Positions 1 to 13,199 of a DNA stretch of 64,000 nucleotides are shown here, piece after piece. The notes beneath the pieces were generated by a model. That model was given only the letters and a program-made list of their open reading frames with translations. It did no database searches and had not been told where the DNA came from. Position numbers and translations under genes: made by a program. The DNA lies in the NCBI RefSeq assembly GCF_000321225.1, contig NW_004450397.1, positions 1,566,390 through 1,630,389 of the forward strand, read 5' to 3'. The first letter of the stretch is position 1, and the number at the start of each line of letters is the position of its first letter. The DNA comes from Odobenus rosmarus divergens (taxonomy: Eukaryota > Chordata > Mammalia > Carnivora > Odobenidae).

Positions 1-1163
1 ACAGTACATACGGCATTCTGACTGAATTGAAACTTACTGCTATCTGCCGGGAAATGACCAATTTTCTATTTCTCCTGCTCCAACCACAATACAGAATGGT
101 GAGCAGCTACTTACATCAAATGCTATTATAGGACATAGTTTGTAACAGCCACAGTATGTGCCATCTGTAAATTGCTATTAGAGAGGTAAACAATCAGGTC
201 CTGGTGGACTTTTTTTTCTTATTATTCATTAGCTATGAAAACTGTAAATAAAATGGGCATAAGGCAGTTACACTTGTCAAAGACCTATCATTACTAGCAA
301 GTTGCAGAGAAGGGGTCAAGGGCAAACAGTACATTAGCTAAAGTCATGCTGTTCTGATTTTATATCCTAATTTTAAACCTCTCCCCAACTCTGCATCAGA
401 GCACTAAACCACTAAGCTACAGAGGTTAGGTCTCTTTCTAAACCCTAAATGTGTTCTCAGTGAATTGCATTTTTACTAAATGCCAAGTGGAACACCACTA
501 CAATTAAGATATTATTTTCCAAAAAGAAAACCCCACCATGTCAGTTCCACCCAGCAGTCTTTAATCATTGGATAATGACGTGATCCATTATTAATCAAGT
601 TTCTAATTCTCATATTTTCCAGCTGTAGGGTTTAGATAACACCATTTCCTTCCAGATAGTTAATCCCATTCTGAACACCTTATTGATCTATATTACACAC
701 ATACAGCCACAGAACGAAGGCAGTTAATCCAATCCAAATAAAGGTAATTTGGACTCAATAATATACTTGTTTCCATTTTCTCTTTAGATTCTAATCTATC
801 ATCAGAACTTTTGGGTAATCAATTTTATTTTCTAAAAAATTATAATGTGATTCTTTCATTCAATTAACAACAACAAAAAAAATGTATTTCCAAAGCATCC
901 TAGGAACTAAAGAAATGAGATTTGATTGTTTTTATAAAGCATTCCCTTTCCTAAGTACTCAGAGACTATTAAATCACCATGATAATCAACCATAATAATT
1001 AAAATACTATTAAGTATAATATAAAATCAAATAGAAAAGCTAAATAAAGTTACCATTACAAAATACATTTATGAAACACCACAATTGATTTGTGAAACGG
1101 TGAAATTTACATGTCAAACTTTTTGGTTTTTAATGGAAAATATTCTAAATGCTATAACAATCA
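1..1163. other. AT-rich intronic sequence
   Basis: No gene, RNA or repeat was recognised. Confidence 0.6.
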
Positions 1164-1375
1164 AGGGGTACCTGGGTGGCTCAGTGGGTTAAGCACCCGA
1201 CTGTTGATTTCAGCTCAGGTCATGATCTTGAGGTTGTGAGATGGAGCCCCATGTTGGGCTCCGGGCTTAGTGGGGAGTCTGCTTAAGATTCTCTCTCTCC
1301 TTCTCACTCTACTCCTCCCCCCACTCATGTGTGCTCATGCTCTCTCTCTCTAAAATAAATAAATAATAAATATTG
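1164..1375 (+). mobile_element. Carnivore SINE (SINEC, tRNA-Lys type)
   Basis: Starts GGGGTACCTGGGTGGCTCAG (SINE head), followed by the tRNA-like B-box region, a TCTC-rich body and an AAATAAATAA tail. It is flanked by a 9-base direct repeat TAACAATCA at 1155-1163 and 1376-1384, a target-site duplication. Confidence 0.93.
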
Positions 1376-1524
1376 TAACAATCAGGTCAGAAAAATAAAC
1401 ATATTCTCTACAAGGCAAGAAATAACTTGAGCCTGAGTTGACACATCTTAGGAACCATTTCTGATAAGTATAAAAACCATAATGAAATATTTACAGTCTA
1501 CAAACAATAAGTTAATTGTGCCAG

Positions 1525-1797
1525 AAAATTAGCTAAATGCTTTATGTAAGTTATTGCATTTATTTCTTAAAACCTTATGAAAGGTTTAACTTCTTAAGGT
1601 AAAATCTTAAAACCTATTTGTAGCTGAGGGAAGTGAATGTAGAAAATCCAAGGAATATTCCCAAGGTCACACAGTTGAAAAACAATCAAATATCAGCAAT
1701 TCCTAAGGCTTAACTTTAAAGTAAGAAGCAGAGCCAGGAGTCAAACCCAAGTCCACGTAACTTGAAAGTCAGTTCTCTTAACCACTTCCACTGGATC
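1525..1797 (+). mobile_element. MIR
   Basis: Decayed MIR with its conserved core CCAAGGTCACACAG and the following GCAGAGCCAGGAGTCAAACCC and TCTTAACCACT segments in order. Confidence 0.85.
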
Positions 1798-2083
1798 TCA
1801 CCTCAAAATACAAGAACAGCTACACCCACAGGGACTGCTATGTTCCAGGGCAGACAGGTACCCAATATTTGCTTTAAATGGAGTAAATAAACAAATGAAT
1901 AAAAAGAAGAAATGAACATCTTATGTAAGGGAAGGAACACCAAGCCAAAAGCCAGAAGATAAGGTTTTAAATCATTGTTCTGCTATTCTCTCCCCAGGTG
2001 ACCATGGGCCTCAATATACAGATTTCTAAAATATAGGCTTTAGAATGGATATCACAATATAAAATACTGTGTTTACTATACAG

Positions 2084-2118
2084 GTGTGTGTGTGCATACA
2101 TACACACACACACACACA
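2084..2118. repeat. (GT)n-(CA)n inverted dinucleotide repeat
   Basis: Six GT units, a short GCATACATA spacer, then about eight CA units; the two arms are complementary. Confidence 0.93.
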
Positions 2119-2174
2119 GAGAGAATTCTATTTATGGAAGGCAAAGGATAGGAATTCAGTTGGCCTTTGAGCCC

Positions 2175-2990
2175 ACATTTGTCATCTACTATGTTCCTGA
2201 CTCTACTCTGGCTATGTAAGTAACCAATACAAATGCTCAAGTATGTGTTGGGAGAATAGACAAATAAATAAATTAGATAATTTCAGAGACTAGTAAATAT
2301 AGCAAAGACAATAAAATAGAGTAATGTCATAGAATGCCTGTGAGGGGCTTATTTACCTGCGGTGCTCAGGAAGAGCCTTTCCAAGGAGGCAACAGTTGAA
2401 CTGAGAGAAGAAAAGAAGGAGGCTTTCATGCAAAGTTATGAAGGAAGAGTATTCCAAACAAAAAGAACAGTAAGTACAAAGACCCTCAAAGGAACAAATT
2501 TGCCAAGTCCAAGAAGAAAAACAGAAGGTATTTTGAAGGTTTAGTGAATGAAGGAAGAGGGGCTCAGAGATGGAGGCAGGGGCCACAACCTTTAGAATCT
2601 TGTAGACTTTAGGAATTTTAATTTTATTCTACTTTCAATAGAAAACTTCTGTGTTTGAAGCAATGGATTGTTATAATCTGATTTAGGTTTTAGAAAGTCC
2701 AGTTCTGCCTATTTGGTAGATTAAGGGGAACAGAAGAGAAAGAATGGAAGCAGGAAGGGCAGATAAAAGTTTCTGCAGTATTTTAGGCTTAGAGAATTGG
2801 GAAATGATGGTAGCTCAGAGCAAAGTCATCGAAGTAAACATGGTGAGAATTATGCACATTCAGGACGTATTTTAGATGTGGAGCCAATGTTTTCTGAGGC
2901 ACTGGACTGACTGTGAGTTTGAGAAAAGGAACAATACCAAATACAGACTTGAAAGTCAAAGCATCATCAGTATCCAAAGAAATAAACTGA
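2175..2990 (-). mobile_element. LINE-2 (antisense)
   Basis: The sequence runs in the order of reverse-strand L2: 'CTACTATGTTCCTGACTCTA', 'GAAGAGTATTCCAAACA', 'AGTACAAAGACCCTCAAAGG', 'AATCTTGTAGACTTTAGGAA', 'TAATCTGATTTAGGTTTTAG'. Open frames on both strands here (60-77 codons) are L2 remnants, not genes. Confidence 0.75.
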
Positions 2991-4969
2991 GAGGAGGACC
3001 TGCCGATGGAGACGTAAGGACTGCTAATAGATGAAGGTGAGCACCAGATGTTTCCTGTTCACTAAGTAATTGGCAGCCACTGATTATGACCCTTCTAATG
3101 AAGCCATTCCTTCTTTATATCTTTCCCTTAGAGGCAGTATATACCTCTCACATTTCTACCAAAAACCTCTAGCTTTTTGGTTTCAACTAACTGGATCATT
3201 TCCTTTAACTCAATAGCCAGTAACCTAGAAGATCAAAACACATGATAAAAGTAGAAACTTGGAAATAAATACTAATTTCTAAGCCCAAGGTCTCATAGGC
3301 AACAGAGAAAAACACAAAATTCAAAGTATGAGAGCATTTTAAAACAATAAAACGCTTATTATAAAGTGATAAACACAATTAACAGGCATCAATCATCAGC
3401 GTTGTACCCATCCAGATACATGATACTGAAAATATATTAACATCCAAAATATCCATGAACTCCACACTTGAAAAGGAAGCATTTGGAGGAGTGAAGTTTG
3501 TCACCATCCTGAAGAGCCACCCAAGTAGGTAACAATGCTCATTAACTGATTAAAAACAAACTTGCTAGCAGCTAAAAATGTTTTACAGCAATTCAAAACC
3601 AACCACTCACAAAACAAAGAGAAAAAAAATGGCAAATAGAAAATCACAGATTGATTACCACCAAGGGTTCCTTTACAGCATAAAAATGCAGATAACCTGT
3701 TATCATTAAACTGCTACTATATGGATACAAGCACTTTTCATTTTAGTTAGGATTAAGTACATTGTTTTCCTATATGTGCCAGTTAAATATAATGGGCTTA
3801 ATTTACAGAATCTTATGTCAAGAGAACTAAATTTCACGAGCTTCCAAATAATATACAATTTTGTTGTAACTTTTAAAAAAAAGAAAACTCAAAGGTAGAG
3901 AAGTAATAAAAAGATAAGATGATATTTTACAATGTAAATAAGGAGAAGACTTAGTATTCTCCAAGCTATTAAATATACTGCCTTAATTCTTGTAGCTATA
4001 GGAATGATTACAAACAAATGTTGGCAAAACTAGATAACCTCTGCTCATCTAAAATTACCTGGACACATTTAAACAGGATTTCAAGAAAGGATTCAGATAA
4101 AAACTGGAAAAAAAAAAAGCCTTTGTAAAGGTTGTGTAACTGATTCTAGGTACTGTTACGATCATCATGAACAAATGTGATAATTAACACCGTTGCCCTA
4201 AGAAAATTGAAGTCTGGCCTCACAATCTAGCATAAGCAGAACTGTGTACAGTTTTAAGGAAGAGTCATTTGATTCGTAGGTTTTTAAATGATCTTCGGGA
4301 CTGAGCTACTGAATGAGTTCACTGAAACAACAGCAATATGATATCCCATTTTCACATGTGTCTAGTAAATGGGCATGTTTATAATTTGGAAGATCTTACT
4401 TAGATCACAAAGATTAGAAATCTTCAAAATAATAATAGTAATAATAACTTTAAAACTATAGACTTTCTAAATAATGCCAACAAATAACCAAAGTGTCTCG
4501 GACTGAATTTCAATTCTTTTTATCTATCTATCTATCTACCTATCTATCTTTTAAAGTCTTTTATAAAACCTATCTCTATATTCTAGAGAGAGTGACATTG
4601 GCCTGAAAAGATGTATTTTTGTGAAGCCATGTGAAACTTCTAAGTACTTGAAACTTTTCGTCCAATGTAGTATTCTGCAGTATTGTATACTGTACTATCT
4701 GCCTGAATTTGTGTTAAGAAAAAAAGAGTCTAAGCTAGTGCTAACTTTAGACCATTTATTTTAAAACTGTTTTGTGAGTAAAAAGACTAGCTGGGTGATT
4801 TCGTCTCTGGTATCCACAGCACACACAGTGCTGAAGTGACCAAACCTGTAAGGGTCAATCTGAGTAATAACTTACAGGACTAACTGAGATATGTCTCTAA
4901 TGTATCCAGTCAGATAAGCAACACATATTAACCTCATAATGTATTTAAAAATTAACAGGCAACTTTCTT
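2991..4969. other. AT-rich intronic sequence
   Basis: Apart from the TATC microsatellite, nothing was recognised. Confidence 0.6.
4521..4550. repeat. (TATC)n microsatellite
   Basis: Seven TATC units with one TACC variant. Confidence 0.95.
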
Positions 4970-5215
4970 AATTGAGAGACTACTATGTATAAGGCACTGT
5001 GCTAACTTCTATAGAAAAGAGTAATATTTCTTGAATTATTTCTTGAAATGTGTTAGGCAGTATGACAGGAGCTTTAGCTAAAGTTATTTTATTAATTCTC
5101 ACAACAACCCCAAGAGATAAGCACCAACTTTCCCTTATTTACCAATGAGGAAGTGAAGGCTAATACACAACACAGCCAATATAAATCCAAGCCTGTTCAT
5201 CTGTCTGCTATCCTT
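4970..5215 (+). mobile_element. MIR
   Basis: Segments 'CTACTATGTATAAGGCACTG', 'TTAATTCTCACAACAACCCC' and 'CCAATGAGGAAGTGAAGGCT' follow MIR order. An AT-rich piece at about 5020-5060 appears inserted or diverged. Confidence 0.75.
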
Positions 5216-6299
5216 GGGCTGCAGAGATTATGTCATTTCCCCTACCCTCAAGGAGATTCCAGTCACACGGGGGAGATAAGATGAACACAAGTAAGGGAGT
5301 CTTGGTAAAACAAGATAGGAAGTGATAAAGCCTTCCTTGTTTTTAAAGAAGAAATTACTCCTGGATAAAAAGGGTCATTTGGTTTGAAAAAGTGATTGCA
5401 CTGTCACCATGCTAATAGTAACCCTGACCCAAGAAAAGTTCAACTTGGACATGAAAAGCAAATTGTGTATCTTTAAATGATCTCATTGGGATTTACAAAG
5501 ATTATTGCACCTTTTAACCAAATGAACTATGAGTAGTCTATTTATACATACTCTGCTATAAAATCTTTTAAAAAGAATATCTACTTTTCTCCTTGATTGC
5601 TCACAGGATAAAAGGGGGAAAAAAATGAAGATTACTAGGGTCTGATACATAGTTGATAATTCCAGATACACAACAGAGCGATGTATTCTGATGTAGGACA
5701 CACGGCACCATGAGTATGGAGTTCACGAAACTGCAGAACCATATTGGGAATTCACCAACACATCTAGTAAACAAGTGAACAAGTCCCTGCTAAAAGATCA
5801 CTCTGGGCCAGGTCAAGAGGGAGACACACCCTCCAGTCAAGTCCTGCCATGAACACATCTTCCAAACTGCCATCCTCAAATGAAATGCATTACTACTGAG
5901 TAATTACCATTTCAATTATATCCCTCACAAACAGAGCAGGTTTATTTGTGATTCGCTTTAATTAGGATAATTTTAGTTTCATTTCTTTAGTAATTGATTT
6001 GAATATAACAGAATTAATAATTGCCTCATACTTGCACACACATTTCTTTTCAAACAAGGACTATCTGACAGCACTCAGACAGATGAAGAATAAAAATATC
6101 TAGTCAATGATGGAAATATCTTGTGTTTTATTGGCAATGCTTTTCACTCTTTTTTTTTACTATTATGAAAATTGTTGATTAAAAGCAGTCTCACAGCATG
6201 TCCTTCCTAGAAGACTATTTAATATAACATGTTTGTGGGATCTATTTCTCAGTTACTTGATTCAAGTTTTGTCTTATACTCTTTTTATCTAACAATAAA
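5216..6299. other. AT-rich intronic sequence
   Basis: A 72-codon minus frame (5483-5701) has no recognisable similarity and looks like chance. Confidence 0.6.
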
Positions 6300-6485
6300 A
6301 TAATAGCTACCATTCTGGTTTACTTACCATGTGCCAGTCACCATTCTGGAGACTTTATGTATATTCTTTCCAAAGCTCAGCACTCCTCTGACAAGGCAGA
6401 TATTAACGTACCTGTTTTACAAACTGAGATGCCAAGACATGAACTATCTGGCTAGGGGGTCACAGATTTGACATACAATATCAGG
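6300..6485 (+). mobile_element. MIR
   Basis: 'TTACTTACCATGTGCCAGTC' through 'TTTTACAAACTGAGATGCCA' in MIR order; diverged at the right end. Confidence 0.75.
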
Positions 6486-7118
6486 GCTCACTTTTTTATA
6501 CTATGGAGGAAGGGGAAGGGGAAAATTTATTCAATCCTGTAATTTTTTAAAAAATATATGCTTATTATTTTCTAGTGACAAATAAAATGCTTAAGTACTG
6601 CCAGGAAGAATAAAGTCCTCAGGGACTGCTTAAATAAATATTTAAGCTCAACTTTTAATGAGCACATTGTATGTTAGATGTGAAAGTATTTCAAATAGCG
6701 TAAAGTGTCTTAAAAATAAAATGTTACTTAGGCTTAAATAATAGGCTTAAAAACAGTTTGTTTTCTTAAGCAAGTTAAACATATACCCTGATCTTGTTTT
6801 TATTATTTATGGGCTTAGCAAACCTTTCATTCAACAATAATACACATGTAAACTTCATCTCATGTCTGATAAATTTTAACTGCAGTATTATCACAAGGTT
6901 AATTTTAGAAGTGTTCCAGTGGGTAAAAGCCAACCTGGGAATTCTAAATCTCTGACAGAGTATGATCTTAAGAAAGTCTTTTAAAACACTCAGTGCTTGT
7001 GTCTTAGTTACTTCAGGGGGAAAATGGAAAAACAACAGATCAGAGAACAAAAACTGGAGGCAAAACCCCATCTCATCTGCTCAATATCAAGTTCCTTCTT
7101 CATTGCCACCTCCCAAGA

Positions 7119-7188
<70 letters not shown>

Positions 7189-10100
7189 GCAGAGAAAGTT
7201 CTTACTGTTTCTGTCAGGACTATAGCTTTCCCTAACTCCCTAATCCCTTTCCCACTGAAGTAAAAAGGGAGCTGAGGGACAAGACCAAAGTTTACTGCAT
7301 TGGTGATAATTCAGAAATACAACCAGTTAAGGTATCTCTCACACACAGTATATTACACAGTCACTTTTGCAAAAGAGAAAAGGAATAGATTAGTCCAAAG
7401 TGGGGCCATCAGTAATGCCACTGTTTACAACAGCAAGCAATCTATTCTAGGTTCTACCAACCTCTATACTGCTCCCATCGGCCCATCTTCCTAGACTGAA
7501 ACCCGTAGTACTCCAGTTCTTCTAACCAGTCCACCCCAATCGTCTACTATCTGGCTTTAAGATATGTGAAGAAGTAAACTTCTTTCTACTGAATCTCAGT
7601 ATTTATCACCAGAAACCATTCTAATCTTATTGCCACATCCCTCATCATTCAAACACGTAGCTTCTTTAATTAGCTTATAAATTCAGATCTTTATACTTTC
7701 TGATAGAAGCAAAAAGGAGGGAAAGATCCTATTTTCCATTTGCCCTATTCCTCTCTGGTGGATCTAGGAACTCTAGTGGGTTCTGTGCCTTGCCCCTCAC
7801 TCCTGCATTCAGAATTTTTATTTTCTTTCTTCTTGAACTAGCTCTCTTCTGTGTTCCCTTACACTTCACACCTCTGCTCTTCCCATTCATACGCCTCAAG
7901 TTATTTTCACAGGTCCTACTCCCATTAGCAACAAACTACAGTTGTCTTGCTAAAAACGGTATATCCTTAAAAGATTTAATGTAAACATTAGCAACACTCA
8001 GTGGAGTTTTAAATTGATGGACATGAAAAAGAGACTAAAGCACTTTTTAAAGTAATCTTGATTATCATATACAGGGTACAAGTTTTAACTCACTCTACTC
8101 AGATTTATTTTGGTATCATAATGCTATGTCTCCTTACCACTGCCAAAAGTACACCGATATGAACACGATTTACAGCGTCTCCTGCTATGAGTGAATACCA
8201 CTCATAAAAAAATGCACTTTATTATAGCAATTAATTCCACTGTATTATAGCAATTAATACCCTCTATCCAGACTAAATCTAAAATAATATTCAAAGAGTC
8301 TATAGACACCATTTGTATACCAGAATACCCCTGGCTTCAGTATTTATCATTAATGGCAGTAATCCATTTTCATGACTCTATAACATCACTGAAATTTCAA
8401 GGATAAACCCATGAGATCAGAGCTATGACTAGCTCTTTTACAGAAAAGCTTCAGACTTTATTTCTTTGAGAAGACGTCTGACTGAATTAGGGTGTTTTGT
8501 TTTGTTTTGTTTTTAATTACGCAAGTAAAAGATCTTTTGGGAAAGATCCAAATAATACGGAACTATTTGGGATAAATGATAAAATGCCCTGTTTACCCTC
8601 CCATACTCCAACATGAACTCTATCAATAGTGTGATATTTCTTTCATATTCCTTATTCTTCGCATTCACATATATGCACATACACAAGTGTGCTCACAAGT
8701 TTAAAAACACATATGTTTTTAAAAGACATATGGCACTTTCTTGTACATACAATTGTATGAAAGCAATTGTTTAGTTAACTAAAGCTTCTCTGATTTGCTG
8801 AAAAAATACTCTCTTCAAATTTGTTTCCAGCTATTGTACTCAAACTGTGAGACCAACTAAAGCTACACAAATTCATCAAAAATTTTATACAAATAGCCTT
8901 ACTATAATAATAACTTTGTAAAAAGAATTCACTTTAAATTGTGGGGGGTTTTTTCTTGGGGGGAGGGACAGAAGGGTGTTTCTTTTTTGTTTTTGTTTCC
9001 AAAAAACTGAATCCAAAAACTGTCATTAGGTCATTAATGGGTCATAGTTCAGACAGATGGTGGTGTGTAATTCATATTTTGAGAATTTAAAAACAGCAGA
9101 CTCACAGAAAATATCTTTCTTTTTCTAGTTTTCAGTTATGTCCAAACAAAATCTATTACTGCTTTCAAATATTTTGTAGAACATTCAGCACTACAATAGA
9201 ATTCATTTCATATTTCAAAACACTATATTAGAATCAGTGTTTTTCAAGTGTTTGACTTTTAAAGCAATACCTAAAAGTGAATACATATTACTTGTTATAA
9301 TGTTTATTTTTTAAACAAGGATCTTTATGAAAATGATCATGACAGAAAATATTTCATACAGTTGTAGAAGAAATGACACCTCTTTAGAACTCAACCAGAA
9401 ATTCTTAAAGTTAATTCAATGGAAGTGAAGCAATGCAGCACCTTAGCACTTCAAAATATGACCAAGCCCTGCATACTGATATCTTAGTAAGAAGACAGTA
9501 GAGTTGACACAGCCAGGTGTAATAAGAACTATAACTTCCATGATAATAAGAGAGCAATGACAAAAATGTCAAAGGTGTAGACACCCAGAATGTTAATTTA
9601 TTAGAACGTGACTTTACACTGATTAATTATATGCTCCTCAAAATATCTGGAGTGCGTAAGAAAAGTTAATTGAAGCATTTCATTTTGTACATGCTACTAA
9701 AATTAGTTTTAAATAGGTGATAGAGAACTGATTTCAAAATTATAAGTATGTGGAATTCAATCTGTAAATTCTAAATATGCTATCTAATGATAATAGTAAC
9801 GAAGATGATGATGGTGACCGCAAAATATTCATGGAAACACTGACATTCACTTGATTCCACTGAACATGACTGTATAGAAAGTCAGAAAACTTAAAAGCTG
9901 TTTAGAATCTCAGAAATCATCCTTTGGGGGCTGATTTGAAAATTACAAAATCTTTTTTAGAGTGAGGCATGGTTAAAAAAAACACATACCCAAACAGAGA
10001 AAATCGCAAGTTAGGATTTCAGAATTATTTCAATATCTAAAAACTTAAGTTTTCAAATTTCCTCAAATAGGTCGGAAACACCTTATTTAAATACATACAT

Positions 10101-10247
10101 GCAATACAATCATATTTCCTTAATTCAACAACTAATTACTAGGGGCTGACGAGATAGATAGGGCATGGTCTTTTTCCTCAAAGATTCACATCTGGAAAAT
10201 CTGATTAGCCTCTTTGTAATCAATGTGTGGCCCCAAAATAAAGCTGT
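6486..10247. other. AT-rich intronic sequence with one microsatellite
   Basis: Holds the GAAA repeat and a short near-duplicate (TATTATAGCAATTAAT at 8220 and 8243). 7500-7990 might be old LINE sequence but could not be named. Confidence 0.55.
7120..7188. repeat. (GAAA)n microsatellite
   Basis: About 17 uninterrupted GAAA units; overlapping Lys/Glu/Arg frames are artefacts of it. Confidence 0.97.
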
Positions 10248-10399
10248 ATGGGGTGGGGGGAGGTAGAGGGAAAGAGAAAATCTTAAGCCAGTGCAGAGTC
10301 CGAGCCCAAGGTAGCGCTCAATCTCATGACCCTGAGATCATGACCTGTGCCAAAATCAAGAGTTGAATGCTTAACTAACTGAGCCACCCAGGTGCCCCC
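10248..10399 (-). mobile_element. Carnivore SINE, 3' truncated
   Basis: Reverse-strand head (GAGCCACCCAGGTGCCCC at 10381-10398) and the internal region are clear. The A-tail end on the left is missing or decayed, and no clear flanking duplication was found. Confidence 0.88.
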
Positions 10400-11201
10400 A
10401 CAAATATTCTTAAATTCACATTCAGTAATTAAGATCACCTTCCTTATTAACTAAACTAAAATACTATAATCTTCTATAAAATCTCATTTTTTATCGTCAG
10501 ACTACTTCAATGATTTCATGAAACTGATGTAGTGTTTGTTCCTCTTGGCCTATAATGAAGAGCACTTCTAGATCCCCAGCTAACTTAAGGTATTTTTCTT
10601 GGGTGCCAGTACTATTTCCCATCTTCATTTAAAACTGATTTTAAGACCTCTTAAATTGCTAACCCTATCACCTATCAACATTTCTTTGAATACCATTTCT
10701 TATGGTAACAGTAGTTGGGGTATCCTTATAGGCATTACAAGGTTGCTCTTATAGGGTTAGGTTATAAAATCAACAATTAACAAATCTAAAGCAAGAATGT
10801 AAAATAACACTAAAGTAAATGAGTCGATCCTAGGCCAGGAAAATTGGTTGTAACCTGATTCTATGTATTAATATAAGTTAAGACTGAATCTGTAGGATTT
10901 AACCTCCAAGGGAAAAAAAAAATGACTCCCAGAAGTATTTTGGCTGCACATATATATAGGGACTCTAAATCCATGTCCATTCAGGGGAGAAGGAATTAGA
11001 CAAAGGACTTAACCGTAATGATACAAATGGCAATGCTATCTCTATTGTGATGCCACTAAACATTTGAATTATATAATGAACTCCTTTTGTTCAGATCCTT
11101 TGCTCACCAAGTGACCTTTGCTGATCACCCAAAATGATCTCCTCAAGCCAACTGGAGTGATCCAGATTCTCTATTAGTTGGTGGGGTTTTTTGTTTTATT
11201 T

Positions 11202-11387
11202 ATTTATTTATTTATGTATAAGATTTATTTATTTGACAGAGAGAGAGACAACGAGAGAGGGAACACAAGCAGGGGGAGTAGAAGAAGAAGCAGGATTCCC
11301 ACGGGGCAGGGAGCTGGATGCAGGGCTCCATCCATCATGACCTGAGCTGAAGGCAGATGCTTAAGGACTGAGCCACCCAGGCGCCCC
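11202..11387 (-). mobile_element. Carnivore SINE (SINEC)
   Basis: Reverse-oriented full copy with a T-rich tail on the left and GAGCCACCCAGGCGCCCC on the right. The 10-base target duplication TGTTTTATTT lies at 11192-11201 and 11388-11397. Confidence 0.93.
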
Positions 11388-11575
11388 TGTTTTATTTTTA
11401 ATCAAGGTACAGACAGACATAAATTGGCCTTCTGATTTTATACCAATTTTGTAAACTTGTTTAATGTAAGTCAATCCTGAGATATGAGATATGGATCTGC
11501 TCTAAGTGTGCTGCCCATCAAGTTTCAGAACTTTGCAAGGCTTATGGCCAAATCCTACGTTATAAAAATTTTCTT

Positions 11576-11777
11576 TTTTTTTTTTTAATTTTTTAAGAGA
11601 TTTTATTTAATTATCTGAAAGAGAGAGAGCACAAGCAGGGGGAGCAGCAGAGGGAGAGGGAGAAGCAGACTCCCCGCTGAGCAGGGAACAGGACATGGGG
11701 CTCCAATCCCAGGACATGACTTGGGCCGAAGGCAGACACTTAACCAATTAACTGACTGAGCCAACCAGGTGCCCCTA
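11576..11777 (-). mobile_element. Carnivore SINE (SINEC)
   Basis: Reverse-oriented copy, tail left and head right (GAGCCAACCAGGTGCCCC). Flanks carry TATAAAAATTTTCTT (11561-11575) and TATAAAATTTTCTT (11778-11791), a target duplication differing by one A. Confidence 0.93.
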
Positions 11778-12539
11778 TATAAAATTTTCTTGGGGAAATG
11801 TTATCCTTTGGGAACCTATCTTAGAAGCTTGTTGCATTTTTTGCTCTGTTTCATTGTACATCTTCAAATTTATACACTTTTGAACACCTCTTGGTGGTAA
11901 AAGGTGAGAAGCAATTATTCATCTATAATGGATATAATTCATGGTAAGTATACCACACCTTTTTGCTTTAAATGTAATAGGATTATTAATATCTCAAATA
12001 AAATATGGATTCATTTGGACCCTGAAAGACAACATCTCTCTCTACAAAAACCCTAACATATTTTTCGTGCCCCAGCATCAGCAGTGCATCACACAAAGTA
12101 ACTCCTTAATAAATGTTTACTGGATCAATGATTGAAAGATGAAAAATATCTCTCTGGAGAGTTCTGAATCTCCATATACAGGAAATCTCAGATGAAGTAT
12201 TTCTATCATTAACATTCATTTGGAATTCTATAGTGTCTTGGGTAATCAGCACTTACATTTTTAAGATGGAGCTCTGAAATAGGTATTTTGAAATAATAAA
12301 TATGTTAATTAGGGTGTTTTTTAAATCGTATGATATCATACTCTAGGTAATTTTACCCCAACAGGTACAATATTATAAACTTTAAAAAAAATTAAGTACG
12401 GACTAAATCATTTTCAAATAATATATATCATGTATGTATATTTATCCTAAAGTTTTCAAAAAAGCTCTGGACAAAAGTATTAAGTATCTTGGCTATTAAT
12501 GTGGCAGAACTGGCCAGCATGTAAATAACAAATCATTCC

Positions 12540-12704
12540 TTGGGGCACCTGGGTGGCTCAGTCGTTAAGTGTCTGCCTTCGGCTCAGCTCATGATCCCAG
12601 GGTCCTGGGATCGAGCCCTGCATCAGGCTCCCTGCTTTGCAGGGAGCTGGCTTCTACTTCTCCTCCCCCTCTCTCACTGTGTCTCCTTCTCTCTCTCTCA
12701 AATA
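12540..12704 (+). mobile_element. Carnivore SINE (SINEC)
   Basis: Head TGGGGCACCTGGGTGGCTCA, tRNA-like boxes, TC-rich body and AAATAA tail. It has a perfect 13-base target duplication AACAAATCATTCC at 12527-12539 and 12705-12717, suggesting a fairly young insertion. An open frame across it is SINE-derived. Confidence 0.95.
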
Positions 12705-13199
12705 AACAAATCATTCCGCATATATTTTAAATTATGTATTTATAAAGAAATAGGTGTAAAGACAAATCATTACAGTAGAATCACTGGAGCATATGGTATA
12801 CATTAGCTTTATGATTTTTTTAAATAAATAACCTTAAGTTAACATATGAAATATGCCACAAAAAGTTAAAGAGAAGGGTTGGTATATTTTGTTCAAAATT
12901 CGGTAAGTCAATCATATCAACTAATCCAACTTCTGAGACCAGCATAAAAGGACTCCATTAAGCAGAGAGGTCATCAAAACCTGTACTCATATATTTCAAT
13001 ACAGAATTTTGATTTAATCAGGCAACAAGGAAAATAAAGTCACTGATCAAATGCTGGGACTTACTTATGGAAGAATTTTTTAGAAATACTAAACTATTGT
13101 TAAAGACAGTAGCAAAGTAACCAAATCACAATCTGCCTAATAAGATTTCACTAATTAGGAAAGTTCACACTCTAGTCTAATCTGTCCAGAAGGCTGACT

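Larger units (their letters stand above)
10400..13199. other. Intronic sequence around three SINEs
   Basis: Outside the listed SINEs, no further feature was recognised. Confidence 0.55.

Noticed and set aside
2353..2586. Overlapping 60-77 codon frames
   Set aside because: They lie in an antisense LINE-2 copy.
7120..7188. Lys/Glu/Arg-repeat frames
   Set aside because: Product of the GAAA microsatellite.
12540..12806. 88-codon frame starting MGHLGGSVVKCLPSAQ
   Set aside because: Translation of a SINE; similar frames recur at the SINEs at 27.5, 31.7 and 45.5 kb.
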